DNA of 59,936 nt from an uncultured Lentisphaerota bacterium. GTDB lineage: Bacteria; Verrucomicrobiota; Lentisphaeria; Oligosphaerales; CAITYL01. The notes under the pieces are model-generated. The model was not told the DNA's origin and did no database searches. It saw only the letters and a list, made by a program, of their open reading frames with translations. The stretch is from assembly GCA_903921725.1 (NCBI GenBank), contig CAIXRA010000082.1:1-59936 (forward strand), in the 5' to 3' direction. The translations under genes and the position numbers were made by a program. This document shows, piece after piece, positions 7,831 to 16,135 of the stretch (its first letter is position 1; each line of letters starts with the position of its first letter).

Positions 7831-8067
7831 ATGAACATCGCAAACACAGAAGATCTTGGACAGGCTGTCCGCTCGCAGCGCAAGAAGCTGGGGATCACCC
7901 AGCGTGACTTGGCAATGACGTGCGGAACCGGGCTGCGCTTCATCGTTGACTTGGAAAAGGGCAAGCCCACCTGCCAGGTCGGCAAGACGCTCCACGTCCT
8001 GCAAACCCTTGGGCTTGTCGTTGAAACGACCCGCCGCGAGGGCGAGGAAGGCAGGGGCGGGGCATGA
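7831..8067 (+). CDS. HipB-type antitoxin / Xre-family repressor
   Basis: Product of 78 residues. A Xre-type helix-turn-helix fills the protein: LGQAVRSQRKKLGITQRDLAMTCGTGLRFIVDLEKGK, ending in the HipB-typical VLQTLGLVVE strand that forms the dimer sheet. The start ATG 7831 is chosen because the family begins about ten residues before the HTH; an earlier in-frame ATG at 7801 would run through the operator box. Its stop overlaps the hipA remnant start as ATGA, as in intact hipBA operons. It probably still represses its own promoter even though the toxin is destroyed. Confidence 0.85.
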   Translation: MNIANTEDLGQAVRSQRKKLGITQRDLAMTCGTGLRFIVDLEKGKPTCQVGKTLHVLQTLGLVVETTRREGEEGRGGA

Positions 8068-8347
8068 AGCGGCTGATGGTCTATAGCTTTCCAAGACCCC
8101 GGCCATGAAGATCGGCCCATGCGAATCGATCGAAAAAATCAGATCCGCGCATTGGCAAAAAATGGCGGAGGAGACGGGAGTGGGCTGGCCCATGTTGCGC
8201 GAACGCATCGCCAGCCTCAGCCGCAGGACCGCCGACGCCTTGCGGGATACCGCCGTGCGCCACAGGGCGGGGGATGATGCCGCAATGGTCGAACGCATTG
8301 CCGGCATCATCGAAAAACGTGCAGCCTCCCTGCTGCTGCAGCGTTGA
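8064..8347 (+). pseudogene. hipA toxin kinase remnant with large internal deletion
   Basis: The first codons read MKRLMVYS, a HipA-like start, but the frame stops after 14 codons (TGA 8106-8108). From there another frame (8105-8347, 79 codons) carries a HipA-like C-terminus: TPAMKIGPCESIEKIRSAHWQKMAEETGV and a following helical tail, recalling the 'AMxIG...HW..xA...G' end of HipA kinases. About 300 residues, including the ATP-binding and catalytic loops, are missing between the two pieces, and they are in different frames. So this is a decayed hipA with a retained hipB. The C-terminal piece might be translated alone from ATG 8105, but it could not be a kinase. Confidence 0.7.
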
Positions 8348-8381
8348 TGGTTCCGCTTTGCCGGGCCCTGTTCCGGCGGTT

Positions 8382-10238
8382 TCATTTTCCGGCGATGGGG
8401 TCGTTCACCGGGGCCAGCCGGATTTTTAGTGTCGCAGCGCCTTTGGATGCGGCGAGTTTCAGAATCAGGCGGCGGATGCCCAGGTTCTCCTTCTCCGGCG
8501 GCTTCTGCGCGGCGGATTCGACCGTGAAGGCGGCGGCGGCGGGGGCCTGGATGGTGGCGCGGAGCGTTTTTCCGAAGCGGATGAGCGTGGCGGAACCGTC
8601 GGGGTTGAGGGTGATTTCGGCGTCGGTGGTCATGCCCCATAGGATTTCGGCGGGCTGCGTCAGTTCAAAGCGGTCGGTCACCGTCACGGCCGTGCGTCCG
8701 TCCGTCATGGCGACGGTGCGCGTCACCTTGTTGGCACGATCGCGGTAGGCGGAGGTGAGGTCCAGGGTGATGGACGGATTCTCCTGGTTGGCGCGCACTT
8801 CCAGCACCTTGGCGACACCGTCGGCCAGCTGGCCTTTGCCGCCAACCAAGGGGACATTGTGGCTTTCGGATTTCAGCCGGTAGTATGTGAAGCGGCTGCT
8901 TCCAAAATAGCCGGGCAGGTTGTAGTTGTCCGAGCCGAGGTCGAGCGCGAAGCGGACGCCGCCAGATTCCAGCTCGAAATTGCCCAGATCCAAATGCCCG
9001 TGCGGAACGCGGTTGAAGCCGGCCTTGACCCCGCACCACAACGTGCCCGGATCGTTCCACGAGCCGCGCATGTACAGGATCGGCACCGGCCCGCCGAAGA
9101 AACGGTCGAGGTCGCGTTTGGGTGTGGCCGAGGTGGGTGGTTGATACCATACGGCGTGCAGCGCTTTGGCCTGCCGTTCGGCCAGGACCGCATGCAGGGC
9201 GTCGGCGAAGTCGGAGTTGTGGTATTTGCGCGCCAGCCAAAACAGGCACGGTGTGTTATAACGGGCGGCGGGTGCCCGGGCTTTCGGCTTGTTTTGCTTT
9301 TGCATGGTGGCGTCGGCGAAGCAGAGGAGGTTTCCGCTTGGGCCGGCCGAGTAGATGGGGAAGTAGCCGGAGCGGTCAACCCCCGGTGTCGCATCCAGCC
9401 CGAAATTGCGTCCCATGCTGGAATCCAGGGCGGCAACCGCGTATGCAAAATAGTCCGTTGCGTACCCCCAGTAGCCCGGCCCCTCCATCCAGGCGCCGTC
9501 CGGGGCGTAATTTTGGGTGGCGATCGGCAGGTTTTTAACGGCCCGGGGGATGATGAGGCGCGCATGTTGCGGATCCGTCTCGGCGACGGCCAAGGCCCCG
9601 ACGATCAGGCCACCGTTGCAGACGATGTTCCAGTTGTTTTTCCGTCCGGTTGGGCCGTCGGCGTCAGGCGTCAGGCCGTTCTGAATAAGGCCGCGGCGGA
9701 CGGTGTCGCGCTCGGATCCGTCCATCGCCGGAAAGAACCAGTCGTAGCCGATGCCGACCGCGCATGACATTTCGGCGGTGTCAAGGAAATGGCGTTTGGC
9801 GTTCCAATCCGCAAAAGCGCAGACCGTGAGCAGGTTTTGAATGCCCGCTCTGGCGTACTTTTGTTCACCGGTCCAGCGGTAGGCGAACCCCAGCGCCAGC
9901 GTACGGTCGAGACAGTCGCGGCTGACCGGAAGCATGCGCAGGCCGTCGAGGATTTCGTGCTTGAGCGGCGGCTTTCCGATCAGCCGGTCGGCATCGGCCA
10001 GCGCATCACGCACAATCCGCTGCAGCACGGGATCCGTCGAATGCCGCTTTTTCAGGGCCGCCAGGTCATCCGCCTTCATCAGCAGCCGCGGGTGTCCGGG
10101 AATCAGATGTGACAGGACATCCTCCGCGTCGGCGGGAGGCGCGGAGCGTGGCGCATCACCCCCGGTTTTTGGCGTGCTTCCGGTCGCGTATCCGGCAACC
10201 AGGAGAACTCCAAAGGCAATGGCATGGATGGTTTTCAT
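8382..10238 (-). CDS. secreted heparinase II/III-like polysaccharide lyase
   Basis: Product of 618 residues. An N-terminal signal peptide (MKTIHAIAFGVLLVAGYATG) is followed by an (alpha/alpha) toroid-type helical domain to about residue 350 (LLMKADDLAALKKR, WNIVCNGGLIVGALA, DGAWMEGPGYWGYATDYFAY), then a beta-sandwich with the heparinase II/III signature (FNRVPHGHLDLGNFEL, RFALDLGSDNYNLPGYFGS). Family members cleave uronate-containing glycans (heparin, alginate, oligouronates) by beta-elimination, giving unsaturated sugars. It is read in the same direction as the GlpT-like gene upstream, 120 bp away. It is near but not inside the KduID uronate locus, whose substrates it could generate. The precise lyase family and substrate cannot be told from this alone. 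Confidence 0.85.
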   Translation of the reverse strand: MKTIHAIAFGVLLVAGYATGSTPKTGGDAPRSAPPADAEDVLSHLIPGHPRLLMKADDLAALKKRHSTDPVLQRIVRDALADADRLIGKPPLKHEILDGLRMLPVSRDCLDRTLALGFAYRWTGEQKYARAGIQNLLTVCAFADWNAKRHFLDTAEMSCAVGIGYDWFFPAMDGSERDTVRRGLIQNGLTPDADGPTGRKNNWNIVCNGGLIVGALAVAETDPQHARLIIPRAVKNLPIATQNYAPDGAWMEGPGYWGYATDYFAYAVAALDSSMGRNFGLDATPGVDRSGYFPIYSAGPSGNLLCFADATMQKQNKPKARAPAARYNTPCLFWLARKYHNSDFADALHAVLAERQAKALHAVWYQPPTSATPKRDLDRFFGGPVPILYMRGSWNDPGTLWCGVKAGFNRVPHGHLDLGNFELESGGVRFALDLGSDNYNLPGYFGSSRFTYYRLKSESHNVPLVGGKGQLADGVAKVLEVRANQENPSITLDLTSAYRDRANKVTRTVAMTDGRTAVTVTDRFELTQPAEILWGMTTDAEITLNPDGSATLIRFGKTLRATIQAPAAAAFTVESAAQKPPEKENLGIRRLILKLAASKGAATLKIRLAPVNDPIAGK

Positions 10239-10358
10239 GGAAGAGGTTCACCCGTGTGTTTTTTGTCGCAGATTTCATGACCATGCACGAACCAACCGCC
10301 AACACGCATCTCCCAGCTTCCCAGCCATGAATGGCGGCGGTGGACCCAGGCAGTCAGA

Positions 10359-11684
10359 CTACGCTTTCGGCCGAATGTTCCAGGTGAAGGCGAGGCAGGC
10401 GATCGCGCAGCAGACGCAGGCGAGGATTGAGATGAAGGCATAGTCCCATCCGTAGTGCTGCGACAGGTAGCCGATTCCCTGCGCCTGGGCCATGTTTCCA
10501 AGATAGCCAAACAGGCCGACGAAGCCTGCGGCCGTGCCCACGGCTTTTTTGGAGCTCTGGTCCAGGGCGGCGACTCCCAGGAGCATGACTGGGGGATAGA
10601 CGAAGAACCCGATCACGGCCATGCAGGCCATGTCGATGTTTATGTGGCCGACGGGGGTTTTCCACATGATGCCAAAGGCCGCGATGATGGGAATCATGCA
10701 GAGCAGGCTGACCATGCCCCGGCGTCCGGAAACCCTGTCCGAGAGCCAGCCGACGAGCAGGGTGCTGGGAACGCCGGCCAGCTCGATGACGGCAGTCGAC
10801 CACCCACCTGCTTCCAAGGACGCCCCCTTGACCTCCTTGAGGTAGGTGGGCCCCCAGGAGAGCATGGCGTATCTGGCGATGTAGACGAAGAAATTGGCCA
10901 GGGCGAAAAGCCACAGGCACTTGTTCCTGATGATGTGGTTTATGTACAGATCCCGCACGGAAAGTTCGGCCTCATGCAATTCGCGGTTTTCGGGATAGTC
11001 GTTTTTGTGCTCTTCAATCGGGGGGAGCCCTTCGGACTGCGGCGTGTCAATCAGCCCCAAGTACAGGATCACGGCACTGATGACGGCCAGGATGCCGGGG
11101 ATGTAAAAAGCCGACTGCCAGCCGAGCCTGGCGGCGACGTAGGCCGCCAAAACGCCGGCGATGGCGCCGCCGACGTTATGCGAGATGTTCCAAAACGCGA
11201 AGACCAGCCCCCGCTCCCTGATGCTGAACCAATGCCCCATTGAGCGGCCGCAGGGCGCCCAGCCGCCGCCCTGGACAAATCCATTGATGCTCCACAGCAG
11301 CAGATGCCCGTAGTAGTTTTCAATGCCGCTGAAAATAAAATTGCAGGCCGCGGTCAGCAACAGGGCGAAGCTCATGAACTTTTTCGGGTTCGACCGGTCG
11401 GAAAACGATCCCATGACCAGCTTGCCGACGCCATAGGCCAGGGCGGTGCTGGCCAAGATCGTCCCGATCATCGTCTTGTCATAATGAAGGGCAGCGCCCA
11501 TCTCTTTTGAGACCGGCGCCAGGTTGTTGCGGACGATATAAAAAACAGCATAGCCGAAAAACGTGGCGGCAAGAATCCGCCACCGCATCAGGGAGTAAAG
11601 CTGTTTGATCTCCTGCGCGGGGACTCGCCGGATGGCCGGCGCCGGCGCGAACCAGGCGGAAATAGTGGTGAAAACGTTCGCCAT
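10359..11684 (-). CDS. MFS organophosphate:phosphate antiporter, GlpT/UhpT-like
   Basis: Product of 441 residues with about 12 membrane segments. The family pattern is clear: YAVFYIVRNNLAPVSKEMG in the first helix, SFSDRSNPKKFMSF in loop 2-3, NGFVQGGGWAPCGRSMGHWF, and a second half beginning IRNKCLWLFALANFFVYIARY. GlpT and UhpT exchange glycerol-3-phosphate or hexose phosphates for phosphate across the inner membrane. Placement downstream of GlpA-like and GlpB-like genes favours glycerol-3-phosphate. A MITE-like element (11709-11975) lies between this gene and the DUF1667 gene, so it may have been split from the operon or may be driven from within the element. Confidence 0.85.
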   Translation of the reverse strand: MANVFTTISAWFAPAPAIRRVPAQEIKQLYSLMRWRILAATFFGYAVFYIVRNNLAPVSKEMGAALHYDKTMIGTILASTALAYGVGKLVMGSFSDRSNPKKFMSFALLLTAACNFIFSGIENYYGHLLLWSINGFVQGGGWAPCGRSMGHWFSIRERGLVFAFWNISHNVGGAIAGVLAAYVAARLGWQSAFYIPGILAVISAVILYLGLIDTPQSEGLPPIEEHKNDYPENRELHEAELSVRDLYINHIIRNKCLWLFALANFFVYIARYAMLSWGPTYLKEVKGASLEAGGWSTAVIELAGVPSTLLVGWLSDRVSGRRGMVSLLCMIPIIAAFGIMWKTPVGHINIDMACMAVIGFFVYPPVMLLGVAALDQSSKKAVGTAAGFVGLFGYLGNMAQAQGIGYLSQHYGWDYAFISILACVCCAIACLAFTWNIRPKA

Positions 11685-11708
11685 GCGGTTTTCCTTGTCA
11701 CCGTGTTA

Positions 11709-11975
11709 GTGCTTATCCGTGAATTAAAAATACCGCCTGTCGCGGTGGAAACGGGCCAGTTGCATGGCACGAGGTTTGAGAATATCGGGATTTTTGATTG
11801 ACGAGTAACGCTGAAAATGGCCCGTTTCCGCCGCGACCCGGAGGGCTGCCATCCTTTTGGGCCGCTTTTTCCAATGTTCAGTCGTTACATGTCCCGACAT
11901 GCGCCGCCTTCACATCGAAAAAATCGACTCAAAATGATGGGCGGCAGACGGTATTTTTAATTCACGGATAAGCAC
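11709..11975. mobile_element. MITE-like element with 27-bp perfect terminal inverted repeats
   Basis: Bases 11709-11735 are exactly the reverse complement of 11949-11975, and similarity continues inward for about 8 more bases with two mismatches. TTA flanks both ends (11706-11708 and 11976-11978), consistent with a 3-bp target duplication as made by some IS5-group (IS1031-like, TNA) elements. A second, internal pair (11741-11758 and 11816-11836, GGAAACGGGCCA against TGGCCCGTTTCC) makes a subterminal hairpin. There is no open frame for a transposase, so it is non-autonomous. It sits between the DUF1667 stop and the GlpT-like gene. Other copies are not visible in this window. Confidence 0.75.
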
Positions 11976-12335
11976 TTAGTCGTTCAACGTCCGCGAGATG
12001 ATGACATCGACGCCGGTCTGCTGGAAATCTACCAGGACAATGTCGCCCCGTTTGGCCGGAAGCCGGATTTGGATGGCGCCCAGCCGCTGCAGAAGGCTGT
12101 CGATGAGCCGGATTTGAATGGGCTTGGTGGTTTTGACCGGAATCCGGGGGGTGGTGCTGGAGTCGGTGGCAACGGTGGCCGTGACCACACGCTTCGGATC
12201 GCTGTGCTCCTCGATGGCGTACTGCTTGCCTTTCGGGCATTTATTGCCGGAAACGACGACGGCGTCCGGATGGCCGTCATCGAGAACCAGCTTGCAGCCG
12301 AACGGGCAGGCGATGCAGATGTAATCGGTCTTCAT
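11976..12335 (-). CDS. DUF1667 protein, small iron-sulfur partner of the GlpA/GlpB-like dehydrogenase
   Basis: Product of 119 residues. The N-terminus has the DUF1667 cysteine pattern CIACPFGC...CPKGKQY, which should bind a cluster or zinc; the rest is a small domain rich in strands (PIQIRLIDSLLQRLGAIQIRL). DUF1667 genes commonly follow FAD oxidoreductase pairs of the anaerobic glycerol-3-phosphate dehydrogenase type, as here, and probably form the electron-transfer subunit replacing GlpC. It starts 22 bp after the GlpB-like gene. The stop codon TAA coincides with the flanking TTA of the MITE-like element, so the present C-terminus may have been set by that insertion. Confidence 0.85.
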   Translation of the reverse strand: MKTDYICIACPFGCKLVLDDGHPDAVVVSGNKCPKGKQYAIEEHSDPKRVVTATVATDSSTTPRIPVKTTKPIQIRLIDSLLQRLGAIQIRLPAKRGDIVLVDFQQTGVDVIISRTLND

Positions 12336-12357
12336 GGCGTGGGCTCCTCCCCCCGTT

Positions 12358-13608
12358 TCATGCCAGGGAGAATTGCAGGGTTGGTTCCGATGCCCCGCCC
12401 CATCGGGCGAGATCTTCCGGGGCGAGTGTGACGCAAATCATTTCCGATGGCTGGATGTGGGTCTTCCGCAGGGTGCGGACGGTCGTGTTGTTGATCTTGA
12501 TCTCCAGCGTCGCCTCGTTTTTGACAATCATCGGGCGCATGTAGAAGCGGTTTTCGGTGGCCGGATCGGCTTTGGCCGGGACGACGTAGCGGATGTTCTG
12601 GCCGGCCTCGACGGCGAATTGCCTCCGCGGGGCGCAACCGTCAAGATGCCGGGCGACGAAACGGCCCGTCCGCCCACCTTCCTCGGAGACGAAATCGACC
12701 AGGTCATGGACATGCAGCACGTTGCCGCAGGCGAAAATGCCGCTGCGATTCGTCATCATGCACGCATCGACTTCCGGCCCGTTGTGCTGGGGTGTGATCC
12801 GGACGCCGGCCTTGCGCGAAAGCTCGTTTTCGGGGATGAGGCCGACCGACAGGAGCAGGCAGTCGCAATCCAGGCGGAAGGTCTTGGAGAAATCATGCAC
12901 CCCCTCGATGATGGGTGTCACATCGACCGCCTCGATGCGGTCCCGCCCATGGATGTTGGTGACGGCATGGGAGAGGTGGAGCGGAATCTTGAAGTCGTGG
13001 AGGCATTGGACGATGTTGCGGACCAGTCCGGCAGGGTAGGGCTGGATTTCGACAACCGCCTGGACCTGGCAGCCAATCCAGGAGAGGCGCCTGGCCATGA
13101 TCAGCCCGATGTCGCCCGAACCGACAATGACATAGCGCTTGCCGGGCACCAGGCCGTCGATGTTGATCAGCCGCTGGGCGAGTCCGGCCGTGAAAATGCC
13201 GGCCGGGCGTGCGCCCGGAATGCCGATGTTGCCGCGGTTGCGCTCCCGGCATCCCATGGCGAGGACGACGGTATGGCTCCTGATGATGAAGACGCCCGCT
13301 TTTGAACAGCAATGGATTTCCTTGACATCGCCATCCTTGACCGCCGTCACGGTCGTTTCCAGAAACGCCGGAATCCCCAGCTGTCTGACCTCATCGGAAA
13401 CGCGCTCGGCGTATTCCGGACCAGTCAGCTCCTCCTTGAATTGATGGAGCCCGAAGCCGTTGTGGATACACTGCAGGAGGATGCCGCCAAGATGCTCCTC
13501 CCGTTCGACGATGACGGCCGAGAATCCCCGCTTTGTGATTTCGATGGCCGCCGCCATGCCGGCTGCGCCGCCGCCAATGATCACGCTGTCGAAACGGTAC
13601 TCTTTCAT
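12358..13608 (-). CDS. NAD(P)/FAD-dependent oxidoreductase, GlpB-like subunit
   Basis: Product of 416 residues. The FAD-binding GxGxxG is at the N-terminus (SVIIGGGAAGMAAAIEIT), and a second dinucleotide site lies at about residue 155 (YVIVGSGDIGLIMARRL), followed by a pyridine-nucleotide oxidoreductase core with the closing FAD motif SGIFACGNVLHVHDLVD. This two-Rossmann layout, next to a GlpA-like protein, is the arrangement of three-part glycerol-3-phosphate dehydrogenases that replace E. coli GlpB/GlpC. The start lies 1 bp after the GlpA-like stop, implying tight coupling. The exact electron acceptor (NAD or quinone pool) is not evident. Confidence 0.8.
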   Translation of the reverse strand: MKEYRFDSVIIGGGAAGMAAAIEITKRGFSAVIVEREEHLGGILLQCIHNGFGLHQFKEELTGPEYAERVSDEVRQLGIPAFLETTVTAVKDGDVKEIHCCSKAGVFIIRSHTVVLAMGCRERNRGNIGIPGARPAGIFTAGLAQRLINIDGLVPGKRYVIVGSGDIGLIMARRLSWIGCQVQAVVEIQPYPAGLVRNIVQCLHDFKIPLHLSHAVTNIHGRDRIEAVDVTPIIEGVHDFSKTFRLDCDCLLLSVGLIPENELSRKAGVRITPQHNGPEVDACMMTNRSGIFACGNVLHVHDLVDFVSEEGGRTGRFVARHLDGCAPRRQFAVEAGQNIRYVVPAKADPATENRFYMRPMIVKNEATLEIKINNTTVRTLRKTHIQPSEMICVTLAPEDLARWGGASEPTLQFSLA

Positions 13609-13609
13609 G

Positions 13610-15073
13610 TCAGGCCTCCGTCGCGGGAGTTGAGGGGCCGAGCCTGTCCGCCAGGAGATAGCTCCCCCCGCCGCGCTTGGTCACCTCGTGATAGCCCATG
13701 CCGGTTTCCCGCATGATGATTTTGATGATCCGGTAGGAGCAGAATCCGCCCTGGCAGCGCCCCATCCCGGCCCGTGTGAAAAACTTGATGCCGTCCAGCG
13801 TATGGTGCCCGCGCCGGATTGCCTCGACAATCTCCGCCTCGGAAATGTTTTCGCAGCGGCAAATGACGTTGCCGTAAAGCGGGTTTTCCGCCTGTGCCTC
13901 CGCCGCTTCATGGATGGAGAGATGTCGGAGGCCGGACACTTTCGGCAGGTACGGATCATAGTTTTTTTTCTCCACCAGCCGGCAGTCGCACTGCTTCAGG
14001 AGATCCTTGACGTAGTCGGCGATGGCCGGGGCGGCCGTCAGTCCCGGCGATTGAATCCCCGCCACCTGGATGAGGTTGGGGGCCATGCGCGAGATGTCGA
14101 TGTGGAAATCGTTGTCCGGCAGCATGGCCGGGCGGAGGCCGGCGAACGAGGTGATGATGTCCCGTTCGGAAATGCTCGGAATCAGTTTCCGCGCGAAGTT
14201 GAACACGTCCTCCAGGTTGCGGGCGGTGGTCGCCAGGTCGCCCTTGTCCTCAGTTTCCACCGCCGTCGGCCCGACCATGAGCGTGCCGTCAACCGTTGGT
14301 ATGACCAGGATTCCTTTGGAGTTTGCTGACGGAACCGGGAAGATGACCTTGCCCGGATAGGCCTTGGATTCGCGGTCGAGCAAAAATTCCTCCCCCTTCC
14401 GTGCGGTGATGTGGAAGGATTCGGCGTTGAACACCGCGGAGATGTCATCGGCGTGGATGCCGGCGGCGTTGATGATGAAACGGGCCTTGACGGCCCGGCC
14501 GTCCCCGGCGACGATCGTGTGCAGCCCATCGGCATGGCTGGCCGACTGGACCTTGAAATTGAGCAGGAGTTCGACCCCGTTCTTCCTGGCGGATTCCACC
14601 AGGGCGAAGACGAAGCGGTAGGGCTCGATGATGCCGCCGTTGGCCGCATGCAGCCCGCCGATGACGTCGGGATGAAGCTTCGGCTCCAGGTGCAGCAGCC
14701 GTTCCCGGCCGCAAAGCTCCAGGCCAAAGGCGCCATTGTCAATCCCTTGCCGGTAGAGGGTCTCAATGGCCTGAAGCTCCTCCTCACGGAAGGCCACCAC
14801 GAGGATGCCGCAGCGCCTGAAGGGGAAATCCAGCTCCTTCTGCAATTGGTCGAACATCAGGTTGCCCCGGACCTCCAGCTTGGTCTTCAAATATTTTGCC
14901 GGGGAATGGAAGCCGCCATGGACAATGCCGGAGTTGGCCTTTGAGGTTCCGAAGGAGACATCAGCCTCCTTGTCCACCAGGACAACGTCAAGCTCATAGC
15001 TCGAAAGCTTTCTCGCAATCGCAGCCCCGATTACACCGGCCCCGATGATGGCAACGTCGTAATGAGTCTTCAT
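13610..15073 (-). CDS. glpA: glycerol-3-phosphate dehydrogenase, GlpA-like FAD subunit with BFD-type [2Fe-2S] domain
   Basis: Product of 487 residues. N-terminal FAD motif DVAIIGAGVIGAAIARKL; a DAO-type oxidase body (KANSGIVHGGFHSP, FAGLRPAMLPDNDFHID) to about residue 370; then a BFD-like [2Fe-2S] domain with CRCENI and GRCQGGFC near 410-450. This combination is GlpA-like: it oxidises sn-glycerol-3-phosphate to dihydroxyacetone phosphate. The frame extends upstream to 15238, but the family starts at MKTHYDVAIIG, so ATG 15073 is used. It is the first gene of the leftward series GlpA, GlpB, DUF1667, then GlpT-like. Related FAD enzymes with other 2-hydroxy acid substrates are possible, but the GlpT neighbour supports the glycerol phosphate role. 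No glpK is present in the window. Confidence 0.8.
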   Translation of the reverse strand: MKTHYDVAIIGAGVIGAAIARKLSSYELDVVLVDKEADVSFGTSKANSGIVHGGFHSPAKYLKTKLEVRGNLMFDQLQKELDFPFRRCGILVVAFREEELQAIETLYRQGIDNGAFGLELCGRERLLHLEPKLHPDVIGGLHAANGGIIEPYRFVFALVESARKNGVELLLNFKVQSASHADGLHTIVAGDGRAVKARFIINAAGIHADDISAVFNAESFHITARKGEEFLLDRESKAYPGKVIFPVPSANSKGILVIPTVDGTLMVGPTAVETEDKGDLATTARNLEDVFNFARKLIPSISERDIITSFAGLRPAMLPDNDFHIDISRMAPNLIQVAGIQSPGLTAAPAIADYVKDLLKQCDCRLVEKKNYDPYLPKVSGLRHLSIHEAAEAQAENPLYGNVICRCENISEAEIVEAIRRGHHTLDGIKFFTRAGMGRCQGGFCSYRIIKIIMRETGMGYHEVTKRGGGSYLLADRLGPSTPATEA

Positions 15074-15237
15074 GTCCCGGCCCTTTGAGCTTTCCGCTCG
15101 TTGTTCATGCACGGAGCCCGCACGGAGGAGCGGCCGGATTGATTTCCGGCAGGAGCGGGTCAACCGCTTGACGGAAAGGAAAGGGGGCATGGCCCGCCCA
15201 TCCCCAATCCATCCAAGGCACCGGTGCACGCTCTGCA

Positions 15238-15837
15238 TCAGTTGCCTGTGTTAACCCACTGCCGCAACGCTTCAAGAAGCCTCTTTTCGCTGCTCAGGCC
15301 TACCGCCTTTTTTTGCTGTCCGGTCCGTTCTTTTTCCTGTGCCGCGACCAGGGAGGCATCCGCCTGATTCGGCTGGGGCTTGAGTTTCCCGGCGGCGTCC
15401 GCAAGCTTTTTGATTTCTTCCTCCGCCTTTGTCTTTTCCTTGCCGACGGCTCCGATTTTCCTGTCGCAGTCCCGGTTCCATTTTTCGACTCCGTCGACAA
15501 CGCTCGTCTTCCATCCTGCGATGGCGCGGACCTTGGGGCAGGTTGCGCAGACTTCATTCGTGCCGGGCATGGTGCGTGGCACATAGCCATATACGGCGGA
15601 GAAGTTGACTTGGGCCGTGCGGACTTTTCGGGCGCTGGACAGGAGCGACGCGTGGCTCTTCTTGAGGCCGTCGAACGTTGCCCAGCGCTCCTTTTCCGCC
15701 TTGGCCTCGGCTTCGGCTTGGGCGTGCATTTCCTTGCGCTGGCCGGCGACAGCGGCGGCGGTACTGGCCGGTCGGGCAAGAATAAAAACCGCCATGCCCA
15801 GCAGCAGGAATCGGACGGAAGGGGTCATGCAAACCAT
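15238..15837 (-). CDS. secreted coiled-coil protein of unknown function
   Basis: Product of 199 residues. A signal peptide (VRFLLLGMAVFILARPASTAAA) is followed by a charged helical stretch (EMHAQAEAEAKAEKERWATFDGLKK), a middle region with three Cys (VCATCPKV and NRDCDR), and a second coiled coil of Lys/Glu/Ala (GKEKTKAEEEIKKLADAAGKL). It is probably periplasmic. GGAG lies 8 nt before the ATG at 15837, and a good promoter lies 90 bp upstream. The CxxC might bind a metal or form a disulfide. I do not recognise the family. Confidence 0.7.
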   Translation of the reverse strand: MVCMTPSVRFLLLGMAVFILARPASTAAAVAGQRKEMHAQAEAEAKAEKERWATFDGLKKSHASLLSSARKVRTAQVNFSAVYGYVPRTMPGTNEVCATCPKVRAIAGWKTSVVDGVEKWNRDCDRKIGAVGKEKTKAEEEIKKLADAAGKLKPQPNQADASLVAAQEKERTGQQKKAVGLSSEKRLLEALRQWVNTGN

Positions 15838-15927
15838 TGGCGATGCTCCTTTTCAGGACTTGCGGCCTGTGGATGAAAAAAACGGACGGCTACGCATCGT
15901 ACGAGCTAAAATCTATGCGTGACTTGT

Positions 15928-15955
15928 AGTATATCCGGCAGGCCGGGGGTGTAAA
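15928..15955 (-). promoter_or_regulatory. sigma70-like promoter for the secreted coiled-coil gene
   Basis: On the minus strand TTTACA (15955-15950), 16-nt spacer, TATACT (15933-15928). Five of six bases match in each hexamer. It lies about 90 bp upstream of the start at 15837. Confidence 0.6.
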
Positions 15956-16135
15956 TAGCCAAAACGATCAAAAAGATAGCCGAATCGATCATTGTGTAAT
16001 GGCATACCACCGGCATCTGGAGTGCTGAGGGGTTGGTGCCAAGCCGGAAGACGTCAATCATGACTGCCGTTGGAGCGCATCATATCTTCAGTGCTGGAAT
16101 CGAATGGCGCGGCGAACATTCTCTCGCCGGGCGTC

